DNA of 64,000 nt from Algoriphagus oliviformis (GTDB taxonomy: Bacteria > Bacteroidota > Bacteroidia > Cytophagales > Cyclobacteriaceae): assembly GCF_017254915.1 (NCBI RefSeq), contig NZ_JAFKCT010000011.1, positions 1 through 64,000 of the forward strand, written 5' to 3'. The position numbers and the translations under genes are program-made. Each line of letters opens with the position of its first letter. The first letter of the stretch is position 1. The notes under the pieces were generated by a model that worked only from the letters and a program-made list of their open reading frames with translations, was not told where the DNA came from and ran no database searches. Below are positions 27,001-34,316 of the stretch, in pieces.

Positions 27001-27966
27001 ATGACTGCACAGGAATCTATCCAAGAACTGAAGAATAGGATGGCTGCTTCCATCATTGGGCAGGCAGACCTGATTGACCGCTTGATTCTCGTTTTGCTCG
27101 CCGATGGCAATATGCTCTTGGAGGGCTTACCGGGCTTGGCCAAGACCCGGGCGATCAAGACCTTGGCCAGCGAGCTGGACTGCGGCCTGAGCCGAATCCA
27201 ATTTACCCCCGATCTGCTGCCCTCGGACGTGACAGGCACGGAGATCTATCAGCCCGAGTTGGCAGAAAAGTTTGTCTTCCAGCAGGGGCCGATCTTCAGC
27301 AACCTGATCCTCGCCGACGAGATCAACCGGGCTCCGGCCAAAGTCCAATCGGCTTTGCTCGAAGCCATGGAAGAGCGGCAGGTGTCCGTCGCGGGCAAAA
27401 CCTACAAGATGGAGCCGCTCTTCATGGTGATGGCGACCCAAAACCCCGTGGAGCAGGAGGGGACGTATCCGCTTCCTGAGGCCCAGATGGACCGCTTCCT
27501 CATGCACGTGGTGATCAGCTATCCCGATGACGCTTCGGAGTTGGCGATTTTGCGGCTGAATAGAAACGAGCAGAGTGCGGATAAAGGAGCGAGAAAGGAA
27601 AAGCTTTCTCCCCAAGTGATCTTTGATGCAAGAAAGGAAATCGCACAGGTGAAGATCTCTGAGGCGATGGAAAAATACATTGTGGACATCATCTCGGCCA
27701 CGCGCTATCCCAAGAAATACAGTGAAGAGCTCGATGGCTGGCTGGACTTTGGCGCGAGTCCCAGGGGAAGTATCGCGCTAGACCGTGCCGCGCGCACGCA
27801 CGCCTGGATGGGTGGAAATGACTTTGTCACGCCGGAGAATGTCCGCGCGGTCGTCCACGATTGCCTGCGCCACCGACTCATCCTGAGCTATGAGGCCAAT
27901 GCGGAGGGCGTGACCGCCGACCAAGTCTTGGACGAAATCCTCAAGCAAGTCGCGGTAGTGGCCTAA
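27001..27966 (+). CDS. MoxR family AAA+ ATPase
   Basis: A 321-aa AAA+ ATPase (ATG 27001; the frame extends to a TTG at 26947 inside a terminator and is cut back). Walker A is GLPGLAKT and Walker B LILADEINRAP, followed by the sensor-1 segment MATQNPVEQEGTYPLPEAQ typical of MoxR. MoxR proteins act as chaperone-like ATPases on VWA-domain partners. It is the first gene of a six-gene operon with DUF58 and Bat proteins, the usual Bacteroidota order, so the BatA and BatBC VWA domains are its likely clients. Confidence 0.94.
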   Translation: MTAQESIQELKNRMAASIIGQADLIDRLILVLLADGNMLLEGLPGLAKTRAIKTLASELDCGLSRIQFTPDLLPSDVTGTEIYQPELAEKFVFQQGPIFSNLILADEINRAPAKVQSALLEAMEERQVSVAGKTYKMEPLFMVMATQNPVEQEGTYPLPEAQMDRFLMHVVISYPDDASELAILRLNRNEQSADKGARKEKLSPQVIFDARKEIAQVKISEAMEKYIVDIISATRYPKKYSEELDGWLDFGASPRGSIALDRAARTHAWMGGNDFVTPENVRAVVHDCLRHRLILSYEANAEGVTADQVLDEILKQVAVVA

Positions 27967-27979
27967 ATCTTCTCAGCCC

Positions 27980-28915
27980 ATGGCAAAGGAAACCATATTT
28001 CCGGCTGATATTTTTTGTTCGCTCAAGGATCTCTTGGGCATGGAGCGCTATGCCCATCACTTTAATCTTTTGGCCAGAAAGCAGAAGGTGAAAACAATTC
28101 TGGGCGGAAAACACGCCTCCAAGCTGCGTGGGCGAGGACTGGACTTTGAGGAAGTGCGGCACTATGTCAAGGGCGACGACATTCGCAACATCGACTGGAA
28201 AGTCACTGCTCGGACTAAGGAAACGCACACGCGGGTGTTCAGCGAGGAAAAGGAAAAGCCAGCCTTGATCCTGGTAGACCAGTCCAAGTCCATGTTTTTT
28301 GGCTCCCAAAAAAAGACCAAGTCCGTCGTGGCGGCAGAGCTGGCGGCTTTGGCGGCCTTTCGGATTTTGAAGGAAGGAGATCGTGTAGGAGGAATCGTGT
28401 ATGGTGACCAGGGTGTGGACATCGTCTTTCCCAAGCGGGACAGAAGGAATATCCTCCGATTTTTTGAAAATATAGTCAAGCGAAACCATGAGCTCTTGGA
28501 CCACCAAGACGGCAAGTTTGAGGATCTGCTGAAAGACGTGACAGCCAAAACCCGAAACATCGTGACGCATGATTTCCTGATTCTGATCATCAGTGATTTC
28601 CATCGCTACTCACTGGATGTGCTCAAGTCTATCGTCCTGCTGGGCCAACACAATGACGTGATCTTGGCCAAGGTGAGCGATCCCTTCGAGCGGGAGATCG
28701 CTGAAGTCAAATTTGTCGCTGGGGATGAGCATACGCAGGTGTCCGTGGACGGCAAGGAAAAATCCCTGAAACGGAAGTTTGAGGAAGGTTTTGACCAGGA
28801 TTTCCAGGCTTTTGAGTCCAGTCTGAAAAAACACCGGATTCCCATATTCCAGATCGATACGGTCACGCCCATCGACCAGCAGCTCAAGGATGTTTTCAAA
28901 TCGCCTACCAAATGA
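27980..28915 (+). CDS. DUF58 domain protein of the Bat operon
   Basis: A 311-aa soluble protein with the DUF58 signature LRGRGLDFEEVRHYVKGDD and RNIDWKVTART at about residues 48-78, and a VWA-like core around ILVDQSKSM with a DxSxS metal site (residues about 96-102). It starts 14 bp after the MoxR stop and overlaps the next gene by 4 bp. The DUF58-MoxR pairing is widespread, and its molecular role is not established. There is no signal peptide or transmembrane segment, so it is probably cytoplasmic. Confidence 0.92.
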   Translation: MAKETIFPADIFCSLKDLLGMERYAHHFNLLARKQKVKTILGGKHASKLRGRGLDFEEVRHYVKGDDIRNIDWKVTARTKETHTRVFSEEKEKPALILVDQSKSMFFGSQKKTKSVVAAELAALAAFRILKEGDRVGGIVYGDQGVDIVFPKRDRRNILRFFENIVKRNHELLDHQDGKFEDLLKDVTAKTRNIVTHDFLILIISDFHRYSLDVLKSIVLLGQHNDVILAKVSDPFEREIAEVKFVAGDEHTQVSVDGKEKSLKRKFEEGFDQDFQAFESSLKKHRIPIFQIDTVTPIDQQLKDVFKSPTK

Positions 28916-29406
28916 GGATATATCAAGACAGCGTGGCCCAGGACACGACTTCTGCTTTGCTTCGGCAGTTTGAAGTGGGGAAGCTTTATGAGCCGGAGCC
29001 GGTGCGATTCAGCTTTGAGACGGTTGGCTGGCCGATTTTGGGTGGATTGCTTGTTTTGGGACTGTTGGTCGCGGCATTTTTTTGGTACCGATCCTATGCG
29101 CGCAACCGCTATCGCCGGGAGGCACTGCGACATTTGGAGGGTATCAAGGCCGATCAGGCAGTGGAGGTTTTTGTGGTGCTGAAGCGCACGGCGATCCATG
29201 CTTTTGGTCGGGAAAAAGTCAGCCCGCTCTCAGGCAGCGAATGGTTGAAGTTTCTGGAGGCTACTGGCAAAAACGTAAGACTCCTCGCGCAGGACGTACA
29301 TATCCAATCTGCGATCTACCGAAGCCAGCCCATGCCTGCGGAGGCCTACAGTCTGGTATTGTCCAACGCCAAACAATGGGTGAGAACGCATGCCGTCAAA
29401 CTTTGA
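28912..29406 (+). CDS. DUF4381-like membrane protein of the Bat operon
   Basis: A 164-aa protein with one membrane helix at about residues 40-62 (WPILGGLLVLGLLVAAFFWY) and a helical cytoplasmic part. Length, position between DUF58 and BatA, and topology fit the DUF4381 family. It overlaps DUF58 by 4 bp and BatA by 17 bp, so translation is coupled. Function unknown. Confidence 0.85.
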   Translation: MRIYQDSVAQDTTSALLRQFEVGKLYEPEPVRFSFETVGWPILGGLLVLGLLVAAFFWYRSYARNRYRREALRHLEGIKADQAVEVFVVLKRTAIHAFGREKVSPLSGSEWLKFLEATGKNVRLLAQDVHIQSAIYRSQPMPAEAYSLVLSNAKQWVRTHAVKL

Positions 29407-30397
29407 AATAGCGCATCTTTGGGTTTTTTGGCTGCTGCCCCTGCCGCTGCTGATCTACTGGCTCCTGCCGCCACTGCGGATGAAGAGCGCCTCGATCACG
29501 CTGCCGGTGTATGAGAAGGCGGTGGGCTATACCGGCGAGAAACCCAGAAAGTCCGCGCTGGTGAAGCGGAAAAACTTTTTCCAATGGCTGGTGTTGGCCT
29601 TGAGCTGGGCCTTGGTGTTGGCGGCGCTCTCGTCCCCCCAGCTTGTGGGCGAGCCGGAGATGAAGGTGAAGACCTCCCGCAATTTTCTCATCGCGGCGGA
29701 CATCTCGTTTAGTATGGCCCAAAATGACTGGGTAATCGACGGCCAAAAGGCCCGGCGTTGGGACGCGGTGAAGGAGGTGATGCACGACTTTATCCAGAAG
29801 CGCCAGGGCGACCGCATGGGCTTGGTGTTTTTTGGCAGCAATGCCTATGTCCAAGCGCCTTTCACGCCGGACTTGGTCACAGTCACGGAGATGCTGGATG
29901 AGGCCGATGTGGGCATGGCCGGGCAGATGACCCATATCGGCAAGGCGATTGCAAAGGGCGTGGGGATGTTTGAAAAGGACACCATCGAGACCAAGGTGAT
30001 GCTGCTGCTCACCGATGGGATCGACTCGGGCGACGATGTGCTGCCGCTGGATGCCGCCGACATGGCGGCCAAGGACTCCATCATGATCTACACCATCGGC
30101 ATAGGCGATCCGGGCAAAAGCGGGAGCGACCTCGACGAGCGCACGCTGCAGGACATCGCCGACATGACCCATGGGCAATATTTTTTGGCAAAAGACGAGA
30201 GCCGCTTGGCGGAAATCTACGCCGAGGTGGACAAGCTGGAGCCCATCGAATACGAGGAAATGGAAAACCGGCCCGTGACGCTGCTGTACTACTATCCGCT
30301 CGGAGCGGCCTTGGGGCTTTTGCTGTTTAGCGCGTTTATCGGTTCGCTGGTTCAGTTGATTCGGGCTTTGAAGAGAAGGGAGGGCGGCTATGTTTGA
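29390..30397 (+). CDS. batA: BatA-type VWA membrane protein
   Basis: A 335-aa membrane protein: two N-terminal helices (about residues 8-27 and 60-78), a periplasm- or cytoplasm-facing VWA domain with an intact MIDAS DxSxS in AADISFSMAQ, the second metal loop TDGIDSGDD, and a C-terminal helix (LGAALGLLLFSAFIGSLVQL). This is the standard BatA layout of the Bacteroides aerotolerance operon. It overlaps both neighbours (17 bp upstream, 8 bp downstream). The aerotolerance role is known from Bacteroides; here it is inferred. Confidence 0.92.
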   Translation: MPSNFEIAHLWVFWLLPLPLLIYWLLPPLRMKSASITLPVYEKAVGYTGEKPRKSALVKRKNFFQWLVLALSWALVLAALSSPQLVGEPEMKVKTSRNFLIAADISFSMAQNDWVIDGQKARRWDAVKEVMHDFIQKRQGDRMGLVFFGSNAYVQAPFTPDLVTVTEMLDEADVGMAGQMTHIGKAIAKGVGMFEKDTIETKVMLLLTDGIDSGDDVLPLDAADMAAKDSIMIYTIGIGDPGKSGSDLDERTLQDIADMTHGQYFLAKDESRLAEIYAEVDKLEPIEYEEMENRPVTLLYYYPLGAALGLLLFSAFIGSLVQLIRALKRREGGYV

Positions 30398-32117
30398 GGG
30401 TGTTCTTCCGGTGGATTGGGAAGCCTTTCATTTCTTGAGGCCGATCTTTTTATGGCTATTGGTCTTGGTAGGGCTGTTTTGGCTGACCGGCCTGCTGAGC
30501 ATGAGGCAGGACTTGGCCTGGAAAAAGGTCATCGCGCCCCACCTGCGGGAATATGTGATCAAAAAAGGCAGCGAACGGACCAAATACCTGATGCAACTCC
30601 TCTTTGCACTGGCGCTGAGCTGTGGTATTTTGGGCTTGGCTGGGCCTACTTGGAAACGAGTGGAGGTGCCGGGACAGGAGCTGGAGACTCCGGTGGTCAT
30701 CTTGCTCGATCTGTCGCAAAGCATGATGGCGACTGACCTGCAGCCTACCCGCCTAGAGCGCGCTAAGTTCAAGATCAACGACCTGGTGAAGCATAACCCG
30801 CAAGCCCGAGTCGCCCTCGTGGGTTTTGCGGGGACTGCCCATACCATCGTGCCGCTGACCCGAGACTATGAGATCATCACGAGCCATGTCGATGGCTTGA
30901 CACCGGCTGTGATGCCCTTTCCGGGCTCGGATTTGGAGGCGGCGTTTGCGATGGCCGACTCGGTGATGGGCGTGACCACGGCTCCCGGGACGGTGCTGGT
31001 GATGTCGGATGATTTGGATGAGGACGCTTTCGACGCGATTCAGGCTTTTGTGCAGTCCAATGCCGGCAAAGTCGCCCTGCTTCCCATGGCGACCGATGCC
31101 GGGGCGGAGGTGCCCATGCCGCATTCCAAGGCCTTTTTCAAAGACTCCAATGGCAATGTCGTCCACTCCTCCCTGGATCGGCAGATTCTTTCGCAGCTAG
31201 CCTCGCTCGATCGGGTGAGCGTGCACGAGCTGACGCTGGACGATTCGGATGTGGAGCTGATCAGCAAGGCCATCTCGGACAATCTGATGTTTACCGAAAA
31301 GCCGGAGGAAAAGGATGATGAATGGCGGGACATGGGCTTGTTGCTGGTGATTCCGATGGCCTTGCTGCTCTTGCTTTGGTTTAGAAAAGGCTGGGTGATG
31401 TATTCCTTCTTGCTGCTGGTATTTAGCTCCTGCACCGATGGGTCTAGGTTTGCGGACCTGTGGTACACGGAGGACTACCAGGGGCAAAAGCTTAGTGATC
31501 GCGGCGATTTTGCGCAAGCCGCGCAGCGCTTTGAGGATCCGATGCGTCGTGGAGTGGCCAATTTCAAAGCGGGGAATTACGCCGATGCCATCGCGGACTT
31601 TCAGCAGGATACCACAGCCCAAGGCGCGTACAATCTGGGCTTGGCCTATTTCCAGTCAGGAGATACGCTGGGGGCGATGCTCGCCTTTCAGGATGCCGCT
31701 ACGCTCGATCCGGACTTTGCGCCAGCTGCACAAGCCAATCAGCTCATGAAACAAATCCCGAGAGGGGAAGATAGCATGACTCCGCAAGCGGCTGAGGAGA
31801 CGGATGATGGCGACCAGGGAAAACAAGCCCAAAACAAGCAGAATGACAGCATGGAAGACCTCAGCGGCGGAGGACAGGAGGCTACCAAAAAGGACATGGA
31901 GACCTCCCGTAACGAGGAGACGGTCACTTCCGACATCCACATGGGTAAGGAACTGGACGAGGTTCCCGATGACATTACCGCCACCAAGCAGCCTATGTCG
32001 GACAAAATGCTGATGCGGAAAGTGGACGACGATCCGGCGCTTTTCCTCCAAAAGAAATTTGAGTATCAGGTGAAAAAGAGCAAGCTAAAACCGAAGGCAG
32101 ATGGCAAGAAATGGTAG
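30390..32117 (+). CDS. Fused BatB-BatC: VWA membrane protein with TPR tail
   Basis: A 575-aa protein joining two Bat functions. Residues 1-330 are BatB-like: two helices, a VWA domain with MIDAS DLSQS in VILLDLSQSMMATD, and a helix near 310-330. In-frame right after it comes an internal ATG (31398, residue 337) beginning YSFLLLVFSSC, which looks like a lipoprotein signal with lipobox, then TPR repeats (FAQAAQRFEDPMRRGVANF, AGNYADAIADFQQDTTAQG, about residues 365-450) and a charged low-complexity tail, as in BatC. So the batB stop and batC start have been lost or merged. Internal initiation at 31398 could still make a separate BatC lipoprotein. It overlaps batD by 17 bp. Confidence 0.9.
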   Translation: MFEGVLPVDWEAFHFLRPIFLWLLVLVGLFWLTGLLSMRQDLAWKKVIAPHLREYVIKKGSERTKYLMQLLFALALSCGILGLAGPTWKRVEVPGQELETPVVILLDLSQSMMATDLQPTRLERAKFKINDLVKHNPQARVALVGFAGTAHTIVPLTRDYEIITSHVDGLTPAVMPFPGSDLEAAFAMADSVMGVTTAPGTVLVMSDDLDEDAFDAIQAFVQSNAGKVALLPMATDAGAEVPMPHSKAFFKDSNGNVVHSSLDRQILSQLASLDRVSVHELTLDDSDVELISKAISDNLMFTEKPEEKDDEWRDMGLLLVIPMALLLLLWFRKGWVMYSFLLLVFSSCTDGSRFADLWYTEDYQGQKLSDRGDFAQAAQRFEDPMRRGVANFKAGNYADAIADFQQDTTAQGAYNLGLAYFQSGDTLGAMLAFQDAATLDPDFAPAAQANQLMKQIPRGEDSMTPQAAEETDDGDQGKQAQNKQNDSMEDLSGGGQEATKKDMETSRNEETVTSDIHMGKELDEVPDDITATKQPMSDKMLMRKVDDDPALFLQKKFEYQVKKSKLKPKADGKKW

Positions 32118-33453
32118 GCTGATCGCGGCTGTGGGGCTTTTTCTAGGCCTCTGCATGCAGTCCTTGGCTCAGACGATCTGGGCAGACGTGACGGTGAACA
32201 AAAGCTCCGTCTATGTCGGTGAGCCCGTGGAGGTGTCGGTCAAAGTCTATACTTCCACCTGGTTTACCACCGGATTGGATCTGGGAAATATCAAGGTGAA
32301 GGATGCCTTTTCGGTGTACTTTCGGCCGGTGAGCATTTCCTTCCAGCGGGATGGGCAGACCTATGCCGGGGTGCAGCAGATCTACCATGTCTTTCCCTAT
32401 GAGGTCGGTCAGGTTACTTTTCCGGTCCTCGATATCGAAGTGGAGTCGCCCGCTCCTAGGGGATTCAAGGGGATAAAGCACAGCGTGAAGTCCAAGGAGC
32501 GGATCATTACGGTAAAGCCTCCCCCCTCTTCCTTTTCCTCAGGAGAATGGCTGGTGGCCGGGGGACTCAGTGCGAGCGAGCAGTGGACTGGTCCCGATAG
32601 CTATCGGGATCGGAAGCAAGTAAAAGTAGGCGACGTATTGGAGCGGAAAATCACCCGAACGGCCTACAGTACGGTAGCGGAGCTGATTCCGCCGATTGTG
32701 TGGGATTCCCTTCCCGGTGTAAGCGAGTATCCGGCGCGCAGCGCGGTGAGCAACCACAAGGACAAAACCTCCTTCAGCGCGACTCGCACGGAGACGATGC
32801 GTTACCTGTTTGAGAAAGAAGGCGAGGTGACGATCCCTGAGATGGTCTTTACTTGGTACAACTCCTCCCACAAAAAGCTCTACAAGCGCACCCTCAAAGC
32901 GGTGACGGTGCAGGTAGCCCCAAATCCTGATTTGGGTGTGCTGGCTTCCGTGCGGGATTCGCTTGCGCAGCAGCAGGAGGAAATACTGGCTGAGGAAGCT
33001 TCAGAAAAGCCAAGGCTGATCTTGGGGATGAGTCCACGGCGCTTTGTAGTCTTTGCGGTACTGGTATTTGGTGGGGCCTTGGTCTTGTTTTTTTTTGGGA
33101 AAAAAGTACTGCTGCTCTATCGTCAACGGCATCAGGCCTACCTCCATTCGGAGCGCTACTATTGGGATCTTTTTCGAAAGGAATATTCAAAGGGAAATCC
33201 TTCGTCGATTGCCAAAGCTCTGTATCGATGGCTTGATGAACTTCATCTCGCTGAGCCAACGGTCGCCTATTTTGTCCAACACTATGGGGCTCCGGTGCTT
33301 CAGAAGTCGCTAGAGACAGCCAAACCGTCCGGAAATTGGCCCGTTGGGGCATTTGAAAAGAGACTGGAGGGCGACTGGGCTAAGGCCCGAGAGAATTGTC
33401 TAGGCGTCCGGAGCAAGCCCGAGGCGGAAGCGAGGCTGTGGGTCAACCCCTGA
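32101..33453 (+). CDS. BatD-like membrane-anchored protein
   Basis: A 450-aa protein with a signal peptide (LIAAVGLFLGLCMQSLAQ), immunoglobulin-like beta domains in the first 280 residues (WADVTVNKSSVYVGEPVEV is the typical BatD opening), and a membrane helix at about 318-338 followed by a helical cytoplasmic end. It closes the Bat operon. It is shorter than many BatD proteins of around 600 aa, with fewer beta domains. An 18-bp palindrome lies inside the reading frame at 32592-32609. Confidence 0.85.
   Translation: MARNGRLIAAVGLFLGLCMQSLAQTIWADVTVNKSSVYVGEPVEVSVKVYTSTWFTTGLDLGNIKVKDAFSVYFRPVSISFQRDGQTYAGVQQIYHVFPYEVGQVTFPVLDIEVESPAPRGFKGIKHSVKSKERIITVKPPPSSFSSGEWLVAGGLSASEQWTGPDSYRDRKQVKVGDVLERKITRTAYSTVAELIPPIVWDSLPGVSEYPARSAVSNHKDKTSFSATRTETMRYLFEKEGEVTIPEMVFTWYNSSHKKLYKRTLKAVTVQVAPNPDLGVLASVRDSLAQQQEEILAEEASEKPRLILGMSPRRFVVFAVLVFGGALVLFFFGKKVLLLYRQRHQAYLHSERYYWDLFRKEYSKGNPSSIAKALYRWLDELHLAEPTVAYFVQHYGAPVLQKSLETAKPSGNWPVGAFEKRLEGDWAKARENCLGVRSKPEAEARLWVNP
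32592..32609. repeat. 18-bp perfect palindrome TCCCGATAGCTATCGGGA
   Basis: It lies inside the batD-like reading frame (encodes part of GPDSYRD). Perfect twofold symmetry over 18 bp within a coding region suggests a selected site of the type of cyanobacterial HIP1 or a spread palindromic repeat. No second copy was noticed in this window. Confidence 0.6.
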
Positions 33454-33586
33454 GGGAGGCTGCTTTTTTGCTTGGGTCTGGCCAAAGAAAAGCCAATTAA
33501 ATTTCCCCTAGATGACTTTTCTCATGAAATAGCCCTTCCTTAAATAATATCCTTGTAATGAATCAATCACATCTACCACAGACAAT

Positions 33587-34099
33587 ATGAATTATCGCAC
33601 AGCTATGAAAGTCAATATTTGCATGGTTCTTTTTCTGGGCGTTTTGTTCCAGGCGTATTCACAGGATGGCTTGAGCCGCCATCTCAAAGGCGTGGAGGGC
33701 TGCTACCTCGGCTACTACAGCGAATTTGTCAACAAGGGCGCCCAGCCAGTTCCCGATGGAGACCATGAGGTCGTCATTTCGATCATTTACCAGAATTCGA
33801 GTGAGTGCTATATGGGGAAGGCCAAGACCAAGGATCAGAAGATCGTTTTGCCCGTCACCATCCAAAAAGACGACAAGACATTTGTGCCTCTGCGCACGCT
33901 TTTCAAGGATATGGACAAAGAGTGGCTTATCCTACAGGACAGTAACACACTCTTTGATATCACCGACGGGATGAGCAAGCTTTTTGTGTCCCAGCAGGGG
34001 TACCAGGTTCAGGTGTTTTTTCCGGAGGTCATCAATACCAACTCGGGAGTCAGCGTCAAGGCGCCGCCCGCCAGTGAGATGCTGAAGAAAGGAAATTGA
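33587..34099 (+). CDS. Secreted protein, unknown function
   Basis: A 170-aa protein with a signal peptide (CMVLFLGVLFQAYSQ). ATG codons at 33587 and 33605 both allow it; the second gives a more compact signal. No domain recognised; it stands alone between the Bat operon and clpB, with a terminator directly after. Confidence 0.75.
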   Translation: MNYRTAMKVNICMVLFLGVLFQAYSQDGLSRHLKGVEGCYLGYYSEFVNKGAQPVPDGDHEVVISIIYQNSSECYMGKAKTKDQKIVLPVTIQKDDKTFVPLRTLFKDMDKEWLILQDSNTLFDITDGMSKLFVSQQGYQVQVFFPEVINTNSGVSVKAPPASEMLKKGN

Positions 34100-34101
34100 G
34101 A

Positions 34102-34134
34102 CCAGCCCCGCCCAAACCGGCGGGGTTTCTTTTT
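34102..34134 (+). terminator. Terminator after the secreted-protein gene
   Basis: CCCCGCC, loop, GGCGGGG, then TTTCTTTTT. Confidence 0.87.
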
Positions 34135-34316
34135 GGCGCTGAGCACTTTTTGACTCCGTCTATGGGGATTTTTTGTATAGGGTGAGTCGCGTATTTTCTG
34201 TCAATTTTTCTGGAAATGGTCTTTTGAGCGATGCTTTTCGGCCATTCTGGCTGGAAATTGGCCTTGGCGGAAGATTTGATCGAAGGGGAAGAGACCAACA
34301 CCACTAGCAACTCCCT

